Assembly (NCBI RefSeq): GCF_019297835.1 | Contig: NZ_CP079203.1 | Coordinates: 1,337,001-1,401,000, forward strand | Origin: Sphingomonas sanguinis | Lineage (GTDB): Bacteria > Pseudomonadota > Alphaproteobacteria > Sphingomonadales > Sphingomonadaceae | DNA length: 64,000 nucleotides | Direction of reading: 5' to 3' | Part shown: positions 24,417 through 35,626 of the stretch, one piece after another | How the letters are laid out: every line of letters starts with the position of its first letter | Position numbering within the stretch: the stretch's first letter is position 1 | The notes under the pieces: model-generated | Told to the model about the DNA's origin: nothing | The model's database searches: none | Seen by the model: the letters and a program-made list of their open reading frames with translations, nothing else | Program-made: the position numbers and the translations under genes

Positions 24417-26126
24417 ATGAACTCCCTGACTGCCGCGCTCCTGGCCTCCGTCGCCCTGATTTCCAGCTCAGCGTTCGCCGCGCCCGCCGCCCATGCCCAG
24501 ACCGCCAGCCCCGCCCCCGGTGCCGCGCCTGCGCCGGTCGTCACGCTGCCGGGCACGCCGCAGCCACCCTTTCCCGCAACGCCGCCCAAGCTGATCGTGG
24601 CGATCTCGGTCGACCAGTTCTCGGCCGACCTATTCCAGCAATATCGCAACCACTTCACCGGCGGCATGGCGCGCCTGCTGACTGGCGCGGTCTTCCCCTC
24701 GGGCTATCAGAGCCATGCCGCGACCGAGACCTGCCCCGGCCACTCGACCATCCTGACCGGCTATCGTCCCGCGCACACCGGGATCATCGCCAACAACTGG
24801 GTCGATCAGTCGGTGAACCGCCCGGACAAGATCGTCTATTGCTCGGAAGACGAAAGCGTCGCGGGCATGGACCACAACAACTATATCGTCTCGGACAAGC
24901 ATCTGAAGGTCCCCACGCTGGGCGAGCGGATGAAGACCGCCGATCCCCGCGTGCGCACCGTCTCAGTCGCGGGGAAGGACCGCGCTGCCGTGATGATGGG
25001 CGGCCATAAGATGGACGAGATCTGGTGGTGGGACGGCAAGACCTATGTCTCCTATGCCGGACGCGCCGTACCGCCGGTGGTCGAACGTACCCGCAAGGCG
25101 GTGGCCGACCTGATCGCCCGGCCGCAGAACGCCATGCCGCTGCCCGGTTTCTGCAAGCCGCTCGACCGGCCGATCACCGTCGGCAGCCAGACGCTAGGCA
25201 CCGGCCGGTTCCAGCGCGCGGCGGGCGACCTGAAGGCGTTCCGCGTCTCGCCCGCCGCCGATGCGGCGGTGCTGGCAATGGCGGCGGGCTTCGTCCAGGA
25301 CATGAAGCTGGGCCAGGGGCCGCAGACCGACATCCTGTCGGTCGGCCTGTCGGCGACCGACTATATCGGCCATGCGCTGGGCACCCAGGGCGCCGAGATG
25401 TGCATCCAGATGGCCGAGCTGGACCGTTCGCTGGCGGGCTTCTTCGACGTGCTCGACGCGACCGGCGTGGATTATGAGGTGATGCTGACCGCCGATCACG
25501 GCGCGCACGACATGACCGAGCGCCAGCAGATCCGCGCCATGCCGATGGAAAGCCATATCGCGCCCGAGGCCAAGACCAAGGCGATGTCGGCCGCGATCGC
25601 CAAGGCGATGGGCCTGCCCAATGATCCGCCGCTCATGATGAGCGCGGAGGGCGATATCTACATCAACGCCGCTCTGCCGCCCGCGACCCGCGCGAAGGTG
25701 CTGGCGGAGGCCAAGCGCCGCTACGAAGCGCTGCCGCAGGTCGCCGCCGCGCTGACCCGCGACGAGATCGCGGCGACGCCCTGGCCGACCACGCCGCCCG
25801 AAACCTGGACGCTGAAGGAAAAGGCGCGCTCCTCCTATGACCCGAGCCGTTCCGGCGATCTGCTGATTCTGCTGAAGCCGCGGGTGACGACGATCGAAGA
25901 GCCGGGCCCGGGCTATGTCGAGACGCATGGCTCGCCCTGGGACTATGACCGCCGCGTGCCGATCCTATTCTGGCGCAAGGGCATGGCCGGGTTCGAGCAG
26001 CCGCTGTCGGTGGAGACGGTCGACATCGCCCCGACGCTGGCGGCGACGATCGGGTTGCCGATGCCGGGCGTGGACGGACGTTGCCTGGACCTCGATCCAG
26101 GCGCGGCGGATACGTGTAAGAGGTAA
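24417..26126 (+). CDS. Secreted PafA/SPAP-type alkaline phosphatase
   Basis: A 569-residue protein with a signal peptide (cleavage near AHAQ). Key residues of the type I phosphodiesterase / PafA group are visible: metal ligand D66 (AISVDQFSADLF), nucleophile T103 (HAATETCPGHS), substrate-binding K186 and R188 (AGKDRAAVMMGG), and a late D/H pair in LTADHGAHDM. The K-x-R pair is diagnostic of phosphate-monoester enzymes such as Sphingomonas SPAP. It would release phosphate in the periplasm. The start is the ATG at 24417, with AAGG 6 bp upstream. No Pho box was identified with confidence. Confidence 0.88.
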   Translation: MNSLTAALLASVALISSSAFAAPAAHAQTASPAPGAAPAPVVTLPGTPQPPFPATPPKLIVAISVDQFSADLFQQYRNHFTGGMARLLTGAVFPSGYQSHAATETCPGHSTILTGYRPAHTGIIANNWVDQSVNRPDKIVYCSEDESVAGMDHNNYIVSDKHLKVPTLGERMKTADPRVRTVSVAGKDRAAVMMGGHKMDEIWWWDGKTYVSYAGRAVPPVVERTRKAVADLIARPQNAMPLPGFCKPLDRPITVGSQTLGTGRFQRAAGDLKAFRVSPAADAAVLAMAAGFVQDMKLGQGPQTDILSVGLSATDYIGHALGTQGAEMCIQMAELDRSLAGFFDVLDATGVDYEVMLTADHGAHDMTERQQIRAMPMESHIAPEAKTKAMSAAIAKAMGLPNDPPLMMSAEGDIYINAALPPATRAKVLAEAKRRYEALPQVAAALTRDEIAATPWPTTPPETWTLKEKARSSYDPSRSGDLLILLKPRVTTIEEPGPGYVETHGSPWDYDRRVPILFWRKGMAGFEQPLSVETVDIAPTLAATIGLPMPGVDGRCLDLDPGAADTCKR

Positions 26127-26129
26127 GAA

Positions 26130-26262
26130 TTTCGTCCCCGGCGCGAAGAGGTGGCAGCGCGAAGCGCTGACGGAGGGGGGCTTCCACACAGGACGTGCCG
26201 TGCGGAGACCCCCCTCCACCACCGCTTCGCGGCGGTCCCCCTCCCCGTGCCGGGGAGGATTT
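26130..26262. repeat. Intergenic inverted repeat, family B copy 2
   Basis: A degenerate left arm (GTCCCCGGCGCGAAGAGGTG) pairs with CCCCGTGCCGGGGAGGAT; inner GGAGGGGGGCTTCC / ACCCCCCTCCACC arms form the stem. It fills the space between the phosphatase and the convergent DUF1989 gene, a likely bidirectional terminator. Confidence 0.75.
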
Positions 26263-26858
26263 TAGGCCCGCTCCACCCGGTATTCGATCGGCTTGAAACT
26301 CCCCCCATTGGACGCAGGCGCCGAACAAGCCGTCAGCCCGATCACCAGATCCATATGCGCCACGAAGCGGATATGGTCGCCTGGCCCGCTGAGCGGCGGC
26401 AGAACCTCCAGCTTGCCGGTCTTTCCATCAACCGGCACGTTCATGAAGCAGTTGAACGCCACCGGGATTCGATCCGGCGTCACGCCGTAAGGCTCCAGCG
26501 CCGCCGCAAGATTGCCGAAGCACCCCCGGTGGCGCGGCAGGTCGGGGTAGAAATGGTCGAACGTATCGACCGAACACGGCGTCAGCAGGAAGTCGTGCAT
26601 CCCGACCGTATCCTCGACGATCTCCAGCATCACCCGCGAGCGATTGGAATAGAGGCTATGCCCCTTGGTCAGCCGGATCGTCTCCGCATAGTCGAGCGTG
26701 CGGCCCGAGGAGATCACCTCGTCCAGATCGTCGGCGTTGAAGGCGAGCAGATCGGCCACCTGCCGCCCGCGCGGATCGATCACGGTCAGGCTGTCGCCCC
26801 TGGCCATGCGGAACGCATCACCGCTGCGCGGCGGGATTTCGATGGTCTGATGACTCAT
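26262..26858 (-). CDS. DUF1989 urea-carboxylase-associated protein
   Basis: A 198-residue protein of the DUF1989 (urea amidolyase / urea carboxylase-associated) family. The N-terminal strands VIDPRGRQVADLLAFNADDL, LYSNRSRVMLEIVEDTVGMHDFLLTPCS and NCFMNVPVDG are family hallmarks; conserved Cys and His residues suggest metal binding. The exact reaction is unknown, but neighbours elsewhere are urea, guanidine and arginine-derivative enzymes. It overlaps the upstream GntA-like gene by 4 bp, implying joint function. Confidence 0.88.
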   Translation of the reverse strand: MSHQTIEIPPRSGDAFRMARGDSLTVIDPRGRQVADLLAFNADDLDEVISSGRTLDYAETIRLTKGHSLYSNRSRVMLEIVEDTVGMHDFLLTPCSVDTFDHFYPDLPRHRGCFGNLAAALEPYGVTPDRIPVAFNCFMNVPVDGKTGKLEVLPPLSGPGDHIRFVAHMDLVIGLTACSAPASNGGSFKPIEYRVERA

Positions 26859-27574
26859 GGCTTGGCCTCGCTCACGCCGCCCGCATAATGGAAGGGGCAG
26901 CGCCAGCCCTCCTCGACCGCGCGACCGCTATATTGGCGCGCCTCGCTCATCTCGCCGTGGCGCGCGAGCATCGGGTTGCGTGAACCGGCCAACGCCTCGT
27001 CGCGCATCAGAATCTTCTCGCGCATCGTCTCGTATTTCCCCTGCGCGCGCAGAATCTCGAACTGGTCGTGCAGGTTGAAGATCATCGCCGGACGCGGAAA
27101 GCGACGCGCCGGGCGGCTGGCGTTGGGGTGAAGCCCAACGACGAAAAACGCCTCGCCGCCGAAGGATAGCGAGAAATGCGGGTCGTTTGGATCGGCACTG
27201 ACCCGCGTATCCCAATCCTGGCCCAGCCAGACATCCTTGTCGGAGAGCGACTGGATACGCGACCACACCGCCTGCTCGAACCTGGCTTCGTCCAGATCGT
27301 CCGGCCCCGCGAACACCACCGCCAGGCTGCGGAATAGTTGCGGCTCGGCCCGGTAGCGCTCGGCGAACCGCCGCAAGAAATCATGGATGCGCAGATCGTC
27401 CCAGGCGCTGGCGATGTCGCGCGCACCGAGGATTTCGAGGGTCCCTCGCGCCATCGCCGCCTTGGCCCCGACACAGGGAAAATCGGCCTCCGCGATATGG
27501 GAGCGAAGCATCGCGGCGGATTCCGGCTCGCTGGGATCGTGAGCGGGAAATAGACTGCTGGCAGTTTCTGACAT
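26855..27574 (-). CDS. GntA/YqcI-YcgG family heme-dependent N-hydroxylase
   Basis: A 239-residue protein of the YqcI/YcgG family, whose characterised members (guanitoxin GntA, arginine N-hydroxylases) are heme enzymes that hydroxylate guanidino or amino nitrogens. Recognisable segments are FPCVGAKAAM near the N-terminus, DDLRIHDFLRRFAERY, VVFAGPDDLDE.RFE and the C-terminal FNLHDQFEILRAQGKYETMREKI and RDEALAGSRNPMLARHGE. The start is the ATG at 27574 (MSETASS); a TTG 12 bp upstream is possible. The downstream DUF1989 partner points to a guanidine or urea-type compound; the substrate cannot be read from sequence. Confidence 0.85.
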   Translation of the reverse strand: MSETASSLFPAHDPSEPESAAMLRSHIAEADFPCVGAKAAMARGTLEILGARDIASAWDDLRIHDFLRRFAERYRAEPQLFRSLAVVFAGPDDLDEARFEQAVWSRIQSLSDKDVWLGQDWDTRVSADPNDPHFSLSFGGEAFFVVGLHPNASRPARRFPRPAMIFNLHDQFEILRAQGKYETMREKILMRDEALAGSRNPMLARHGEMSEARQYSGRAVEEGWRCPFHYAGGVSEAKP

Positions 27575-27693
27575 GGGATGCCCCAACGCGGCTCAAACGC
27601 GGGACGTTCCGAAAGATGACACAATACCAACTAATTGCAGATCATTTCTTAGATATATTGACGGAGATCAACTTGGCTCTTGATCGACGTCTA

Positions 27694-28953
27694 TCAACCC
27701 TTTCCGACAACGATCCGTGCCAGCGGCTCCGTCCTCTCGGCACCGAGCCGCGCGGCCGAGGGGCGGCCGTGATGATAGCCCTGCTGCCACACCGCCCCGC
27801 TGACATAGGCGAGGTCGGCCATGGCCTGGGTCTCCACCCCCTCGACGATGACCGTGCCGCCCAGTTCGCGAATCAGGCCGATCAGGTGCGGCAGGCCGTG
27901 ACACGGATCCCGATCCCGCGTCGCCCGCTGAAGGAACAATCCGTCGATCTTCACCAGCGCGGGCACCAGGTCCATCAACTGGCGGATCGATGTAAAACCC
28001 GCCCCGAAATCGTCGAGCGCCAGCGTCGCCCCCGTCGCGCGCAACGCCTGGGCAAAGGCGACCGCGTCATGGATATGCGCGATCGCCTCGGTCTCGGTAA
28101 TCTCGACCACCAACCGCGCGGCGAGGTCGGGCTGTGCCGTCAGCGTGTCCAGCACCCCGCGCCACCAGCCATTGAGATGCGCGGAATTGGCCGAGATGTT
28201 GACCGCCAGCACGGCCTGCGGATGCGCGCGCAGCTCGTCCAGCACATGCCGTACCATCACCCAGTCGAAGGTCGCTGCCGTCCCCGTCCGCTCCAGCGCC
28301 GGAAAGATCGTCGCGGGCGACAGCATCGCACCGGGATCGTCGAAACGGGCCAGCCCCTCATGATAGAGAATACGCGACGAGTCGGCATAATGACGGACCG
28401 GTTGCCAATGCGCCGCCATCCGCCCTTCGCCGGCGCAGTGAAAGGCCTGGGCGACGGCCTGCATGTCGTTCTTGTAGAGCGCGAACCAGCCATCGCCATG
28501 ATCGCGGCGAACGTCGCGCGGCCCGCGATAGCGCGGCGGCTCGTCATTCTGCCAGGTCATGACGGCATGGACCCCCGCCCCGGCCTCGCCGGTGATCGCC
28601 TCGATACAGATCGGCTCGGCGGTCAGGCGATAGGACAGATCGGCCAGACGGTCCCAGCCGACAGGCCGGGCGCTCCCCGCATCGCACAGGATACGAAAAC
28701 GCCGGCAGGTCGCGTCCTGCTCGATCTGCAACCCCGCCTCTTTCAGGCGGCTCGCGATCCGGCGAGCGACATGCTCCGCCACGTCCGGCCCCCAACAGGC
28801 CGCAATCAATTCGAGATTGCTGATCTCGATCTCAAACGCCCTGCTCGGCACCTGGCCCCCGTCCCCCCCGCAAAGGCTCCGCCATGGCTCCCGGCCAACC
28901 TGGCGATGCTCCTGATCAGGGCAAAGGGATAACCGCCCTCCATCGGCTTGCAA
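27694..28953 (-). CDS. EAL-domain c-di-GMP phosphodiesterase with degenerate N-terminal domain
   Basis: A protein of about 419 residues. The C-terminal EAL domain (about 165-410) keeps the catalytic set: YHEGLARF (EGL for EAL), VNISANS, EITETEAI, LDDFGAGFTSI, KIDGLFL, IVEGVET and the final Q in VWQQGYHHG. This suggests activity, cleaving c-di-GMP. The N-terminal part (about 35-150) resembles a GGDEF-like fold without the signature, possibly a GTP-binding or regulatory module. A TTG at 28953 opens the frame; a GTG at 28851 behind GGGGG is a good alternative start. Confidence 0.88.
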   Translation of the reverse strand: MQADGGRLSLCPDQEHRQVGREPWRSLCGGDGGQVPSRAFEIEISNLELIAACWGPDVAEHVARRIASRLKEAGLQIEQDATCRRFRILCDAGSARPVGWDRLADLSYRLTAEPICIEAITGEAGAGVHAVMTWQNDEPPRYRGPRDVRRDHGDGWFALYKNDMQAVAQAFHCAGEGRMAAHWQPVRHYADSSRILYHEGLARFDDPGAMLSPATIFPALERTGTAATFDWVMVRHVLDELRAHPQAVLAVNISANSAHLNGWWRGVLDTLTAQPDLAARLVVEITETEAIAHIHDAVAFAQALRATGATLALDDFGAGFTSIRQLMDLVPALVKIDGLFLQRATRDRDPCHGLPHLIGLIRELGGTVIVEGVETQAMADLAYVSGAVWQQGYHHGRPSAARLGAERTEPLARIVVGKG

Positions 28954-29038
28954 AGCCGAAGAAGGACGTCGTTAACCATCATTTTCCGTATTTATAAGGA
29001 CTTGAGACCCCGACTGGCACGCAATCGATCAAGTGTTA

Positions 29039-31639
<2,601 letters not shown>

Positions 31640-31651
31640 GGTGTCTTCTCA

Positions 31652-31781
31652 AATCCTCCCCGCTCGCGGGGAGGGGGACCAGCGCAGCTGGTGGAGGGGG
31701 GTCTCCTCACATTGCGTCGCTGGTGGATACCCCCCTCCACCAGCCTTCGGCCGGTCCCCCTCCCCGCGAGCGGGGAGGATT
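31652..31781. repeat. Intergenic inverted repeat, family B copy 3, between the two metH halves
   Basis: Outer arms ATCCTCCCCGCTCGCGGGGA and complement, inner arms TGGAGGGGGGT / ACCCCCCTCCA. It sits between the homocysteine-domain and the pterin/B12-domain genes of methionine synthase, where the linker of a fused MetH would be encoded. In RNA it would form a long stem-loop inside the operon transcript. Confidence 0.8.
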
Positions 31782-31783
31782 GC

Positions 31784-32830
31784 TTAGGCCGCCATGGTGA
31801 ACGGCTCCAGCCCGGCAAGGCGGGTGACGACCGGCGGGGTCGGGATGGTGCGGGGCTGCATCCCCCGCACCTTGTCGGCGATCGCCTTGATATGCGCCGG
31901 GGTCGAGCCGCAGCAGCCGCCCAGCACATTGACCTGCCCTTCGACCGCCCATTCGCCGACCAGCCCGGCAGTGGTGACGGGTGCCTCGTCATAGGCGCCC
32001 AGTTCGTTGGGCAGCCCGGCATTGGGGTAGATCATGATCAGCGTGTCGCAAATCTCGCTCAGCGTCTTCACATGCGGCCGCAGCTGTTCCGCGCCGAACG
32101 AGCAGTTCAGCCCGATGGTCAGGGGCTTGGCATGGCGCACTGCGTGCCAGAAGGCCTCGACCGTATGGCCCGACAGGTTACGGCCCGACAGGTCGGTCAG
32201 CGTCATCGACAGCATGATCGGGATCTCGCGGCCCAGCGCCTCGCCCGCCTCGATCGTCGCCATGATCCCGGCCTTGGCGTTCAGCGTATCGAACACCGTC
32301 TCGATTAGGATGAAGTCCGCCCCGCCCTCGACCAACGCGTCGATCTGTTCGCGGTAGACGTCCTTGAGGTAATCGAAGTCGATCTCGCGATAACCCGGAT
32401 CGTTGACGTCCGGCGACAGCGACAACGTCTTGTTGGTCGGCCCGATCGCCCCTGCCACGAAGCGGGGGCGGCCATCCCTGGCCTGATATTCGTCGGCCAG
32501 ACGGCGAGCGAGCTTCGCGCTCTCGACATTGATCTCGCGCACCAGATGTTCGGCGCCGTAATCGGCCTGGCTGATCCGGTTGGCGGAGAAAGTGTTGGTC
32601 TCGGCGATGTCCGCCCCCGCCTCGAAATAGGCGCGGTGGATCGCCTCGGGCACCTCCGGCTTGGTCAGCGCCAGGATGTCGTTATTGCCCTTCTGGTCAT
32701 GGGTCAGGCCCAGCGTGCCCGCATAGGCCGCCTCGTCGAGCTTCCAGTTCTGGATCTCGGTACCGAACGCGCCGTCGGTGATCAGGATGCGCTTGGCGGC
32801 TTCGGCCAGGAAGGTGTCGCGGGTCGTCAT
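31784..32830 (-). CDS. metH: Methionine synthase, N-terminal homocysteine-binding part
   Basis: A 348-residue protein equal to MetH domain 1 (homocysteine S-methyltransferase, zinc-dependent). The N-terminus RILITDGAFGTEIQ and ETNTFSANRISQADYG are typical. Zinc cysteines are in IGLNCSFGAEQ and the GGCCGSTPAHI pair. The chain stops after residue 348 (EPFTMAA), where the fused enzyme would continue into the pterin domain, so this is a true split rather than a truncation. It pairs with the 866-residue gene downstream and follows metF. Confidence 0.95.
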   Translation of the reverse strand: MTTRDTFLAEAAKRILITDGAFGTEIQNWKLDEAAYAGTLGLTHDQKGNNDILALTKPEVPEAIHRAYFEAGADIAETNTFSANRISQADYGAEHLVREINVESAKLARRLADEYQARDGRPRFVAGAIGPTNKTLSLSPDVNDPGYREIDFDYLKDVYREQIDALVEGGADFILIETVFDTLNAKAGIMATIEAGEALGREIPIMLSMTLTDLSGRNLSGHTVEAFWHAVRHAKPLTIGLNCSFGAEQLRPHVKTLSEICDTLIMIYPNAGLPNELGAYDEAPVTTAGLVGEWAVEGQVNVLGGCCGSTPAHIKAIADKVRGMQPRTIPTPPVVTRLAGLEPFTMAA

Positions 32831-32902
32831 CGTCTTGCTCCTGCTCTGGCGAGCGGTTGTTCCGTTGGGGGCGAGGAACCTCAGACGATTTGCCTGCGGC
32901 CC

Positions 32903-33029
32903 TGCCCTCCCCCATCCCCTCCCGCCTGCGGGAGGGGCGTGCTTGGATCGTCGGTCGTGTGCTATCGCCGACCCCGTTCCTCAGTTTCGTCACTCCCCTC
33001 CCGCAAGCGGGAGGGGCCGGGGGAGGGAA
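32903..33029. repeat. Intergenic inverted repeat, family C copy 2
   Basis: CCCCTCCCGCCTGCGGGAGG and CCCCTCCCGCAAGCGGGAGG arms with CCCTCCCC / GGGGGAGGG outer subarms. It lies in the 256-bp gap between metF and metH within the operon. The remainder of that gap holds only the metH ribosome site region. Confidence 0.8.
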
Positions 33030-33086
33030 AGCCACAAGCGACACAGCCTGCCGTATCGCCTCCGCCCTACCCCCGAAGCATTAACA

Positions 33087-34028
33087 TCACGCCGCCGCGA
33101 CCGCCTCGGCCCTCTTCCCCCGCACGCCCAGCAAATGGCTGATCGCATAGGCCAGCTCGGCGCGGTTCAAGGTGTAGAAGTGGAAACCCTTCACCCCGCC
33201 CGCATAAAGCCGACGGCACATCTCGGCCGAGATGGTCGCGGCGACCAGCTGGCGCGCGGCGGGATGGTCGTCCAGCCCTTCGAACAACCGGTCCATCCAG
33301 TCGGGAATGCACGCCCCGCACATCGCCGCGAACTTGCGGGTCTGCGCCACGTTCGACACCGGCAGGATACCCGGCACGATCTCGGCGGTGATCCCCGCCG
33401 CCGCCGCCGCATCGCGGAAACGGAAATAGGCTTCGGGCGAGAAGAAGAATTGCGTGATCGCGCGGGTCGCGCCCGCATCGATCTTGCGCTTCAGATTGTC
33501 GATATCGGCCTGCTTGTCCACCGAGTCCGGATGGCATTCGGGATAGGCCGCGACCGAAATCTCGAACGGGTGCAGCTTCTTGAGGCCCGCGACCAGATCC
33601 GCCGCATTCTCATACCCGCCCGGATGGCTGACGAAACGCGCCCCCTCGGCGGGCGGATCGCCGCGCAGCGCCACGATATGCCGCACGCCCGCCGCCCAAT
33701 ATGCCTGCGCGACCTGATCGATCTCCTCGCGGGTCGCCTCGACACAGGTAAGGTGCGCGGCGGCGTCCATCGTCGTCTCGCGTTGGATGCGCGCGACGGT
33801 CGCATGGGTCCGCTCGCGGGTCGAGCCGCCCGCACCATAGGTCACCGAGACGAAGCGCGGGTCGAGCGGCTCCAGCGTGCGGATCGCATCCCAGAGCTGC
33901 GCGTCCATCTTCTCCGTCTTGGGCGGGAAGAACTCAAAGCTGACCGCGATATCGCCGCCGACATCGGCGAAGAGCGGTTCGTCATGCGCCAGCGCGGCCT
34001 CGGCCTGCGTCAGGATCGTGTTCGTCAT
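33087..34028 (-). CDS. metF: 5,10-methylenetetrahydrofolate reductase
   Basis: A 313-residue MetF: FAD enzyme that reduces methylene-THF to methyl-THF, the methyl donor for MetH. Typical segments are DIAVSFEFFPPKTEKM, RFVSVTYGAGGSTRERT, AHLTCVEATREEI, HIVALRGDPP and ITQFFFSPEAYFRFRD. Its ATG overlaps the stop of the ArsR-methyltransferase regulator (ATGA), so both are co-translated. The length is normal for the family. Confidence 0.95.
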   Translation of the reverse strand: MTNTILTQAEAALAHDEPLFADVGGDIAVSFEFFPPKTEKMDAQLWDAIRTLEPLDPRFVSVTYGAGGSTRERTHATVARIQRETTMDAAAHLTCVEATREEIDQVAQAYWAAGVRHIVALRGDPPAEGARFVSHPGGYENAADLVAGLKKLHPFEISVAAYPECHPDSVDKQADIDNLKRKIDAGATRAITQFFFSPEAYFRFRDAAAAAGITAEIVPGILPVSNVAQTRKFAAMCGACIPDWMDRLFEGLDDHPAARQLVAATISAEMCRRLYAGGVKGFHFYTLNRAELAYAISHLLGVRGKRAEAVAAA

Positions 34029-34987
34029 GCCGCCTTCACCCTATTCGTCTCGACGGGCCGAAGCCCCTTCTTCACACCCAGCCAGAGTTTGACGGTCAGT
34101 TCGCCACCCTCCAGCGTCCTGGTTTCAGCCAGCGTCAGCCCGGCGGGGCCGAACCAGCTGGTCATCTGCTCATCGGCAAAGCCCAGACGGCTATGCGCCG
34201 CCTTTTGCCGCAATTCCTCGCGATCATGCGGCGCGAAGTCCGCGATCAGCAACCGTCCGCCCGGCCCCAGCACCCGCGCCGCCTCGGCAATCGCCGCCCC
34301 CGGCTGCTGCGCGAAGTGCAGGACATGGTGCAGGATGGCAATGTCCGCCGCGCCGTCGCCCATGGGAAGCGCATAGAGGTCCGCCTGTCGCAATTCGGTA
34401 TTGGCGCGGCCATGCAGCTTGGCGCGGGCCAGCCGCAGCATCTCCGACGAGCGGTCGATGCCCAACGCCGAATCCGCCCGGTCGCCGAACAGCTCCAGCA
34501 TCCGCCCGGTGCCGGTGCCGATATCGATCAGCGCGCCCAGATCGCCCGCGCCGATCAGGCCCGCCATCGCCTCTTCGATCTCGCTGTCGGCGACATGGAG
34601 CGAACGGATCGCGTCCCACTCGCCGGCATGATCCTCGAACCAGGCGGCCGCGCTCGCCGCCCGGTCGGCGCGCACCGCCGCCAGCCGTGCCACGTCCGCC
34701 ACCACCCAGGGGTCGGGCGTCTCCGCCGTCCAGCGATCGAGCGCCGCCGTCATCGGCTCCACCGCCTCGCGGTCGCCCAGCGCCACGAAGACCCAGCTGC
34801 CTTCCTTGCGCCGCTCGGCCAGTTCGGCATCGACCAGAATCTTCACATGGCGGCTGACGCGCGGCTGGCTCTGGCCCAGAACCTGCGCCAGTTCGCCCAC
34901 CGACAGCTCCATCGAGCGGAGGAGCGCCAGGATGCGCAGCCGCGTTGGATCGCTGAGGGCGCGAAAGATTTCGAGCGCGTTGGCCAT
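34025..34987 (-). CDS. ArsR-family regulator fused to an S-adenosylmethionine methyltransferase domain
   Basis: A 320-residue fusion. Residues 1-90 are an ArsR winged helix (RALSDPTRLRILALLR, LSVGELAQVLGQSQPRVSRHVKIL). Residues about 125-310 are a class I methyltransferase with the SAM-binding loop LIDIGTGTGRMLEL, GIDRSSEML and VLGPGGRLLIADF. It heads the metF-metH operon. ArsR-type regulators in this setting (SahR) sense S-adenosylhomocysteine; here a SAM/SAH pocket is built into the chain, so autoregulation by SAM-cycle ligands is plausible. A perfect palindrome lies 8 bp upstream of the start. Confidence 0.9.
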   Translation of the reverse strand: MANALEIFRALSDPTRLRILALLRSMELSVGELAQVLGQSQPRVSRHVKILVDAELAERRKEGSWVFVALGDREAVEPMTAALDRWTAETPDPWVVADVARLAAVRADRAASAAAWFEDHAGEWDAIRSLHVADSEIEEAMAGLIGAGDLGALIDIGTGTGRMLELFGDRADSALGIDRSSEMLRLARAKLHGRANTELRQADLYALPMGDGAADIAILHHVLHFAQQPGAAIAEAARVLGPGGRLLIADFAPHDREELRQKAAHSRLGFADEQMTSWFGPAGLTLAETRTLEGGELTVKLWLGVKKGLRPVETNRVKAA

Positions 34988-34995
34988 GGATCACG

Positions 34996-35015
34996 ATATA
35001 AAGATATCTTTATAT
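34996..35015. promoter_or_regulatory. Perfect 20-bp palindrome, operator candidate for the methionine operon
   Basis: ATATAAAGATATCTTTATAT reads identically on both strands. It is strongly AT-rich in a GC-rich context and ends 8 bp from the start codon of the ArsR-methyltransferase gene. It lies between that gene and the divergent lipoprotein gene. Its size and symmetry suit an ArsR-type dimer, and I expect autoregulation of the operon. Confidence 0.8.
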
Positions 35016-35112
35016 GCGGTCAACGGAGGGAACAGATTTCAGCTGGCACGGACCCGAAACGGATAATCTGCGTTGGCACGCGGATCATATGTTTGAAACG
35101 GGAGTGAATGCC

Positions 35113-35490
35113 ATGAAGAAGGCCCTGATCCTCGCCCTGACCGGTGCCGCCGCGATGTCGCTGGCCGCATGCAGCCAGAACAGCCGCGAACAGACCCAGC
35201 AGGCGGCCGACGCAATCGGCTCGGACGTGAAGGCGACGACGCAGAACGCCTCGGACGATGTCGAAGCCGCGACCGCCAAGGCGCTGAACTCGGCCGAGAA
35301 CGCGATGGACAAGGCGGGCGACAAGCTGGACCGCGCCGGCGACCGCGCCGCCGCCCAGGCGGATCGTGCCGGCGACAATATCGACCGTGGCTTGGACCGC
35401 GCGGGCGACAAGATCGAGAACGGCACGGCCAAGGCGCGCGAAGCGACCGGCAACGCGCTGGTCCGCGCGGGCGAGGACGTTCGCCGCTAA
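35113..35490 (+). CDS. Small helical lipoprotein
   Basis: A 125-residue lipoprotein: MKKALILALTGAAAMSLAAC ends in the lipobox cysteine. The mature part is a charged helix made of about 11-residue repeats (AGDKLDRAGDRAAAQADRAGDNIDRGLDRAGDKIENG), similar in style to LEA-like or apolipoprotein-like stress proteins. The start at 35113 begins the signal peptide. Function unknown; probably periplasmic or outer-membrane-attached. A strong terminator follows. Confidence 0.8.
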   Translation: MKKALILALTGAAAMSLAACSQNSREQTQQAADAIGSDVKATTQNASDDVEAATAKALNSAENAMDKAGDKLDRAGDRAAAQADRAGDNIDRGLDRAGDKIENGTAKAREATGNALVRAGEDVRR

Positions 35491-35519
35491 GGGTACGAAT
35501 CCCGAGGGATTTCAAAAAG

Positions 35520-35550
35520 CGGGTCGGCGAGGCTTCGTCGGCCCGTTTTT
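35520..35550 (+). terminator. Intrinsic terminator of the lipoprotein gene
   Basis: CGGGTCGGCGA and TCGTCGGCCCG form an 11-bp stem with two G-U pairs around GGCT, followed by TTTTT. It lies 30 bp after the lipoprotein stop. Confidence 0.85.
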
Positions 35551-35626
35551 CGTTCCTCGCGTGACAAGCGGCGAATGATGACGTCGCCCGCTTCCCCCTC
35601 CCCCATTCTGCCGATAGGGAACGGCC

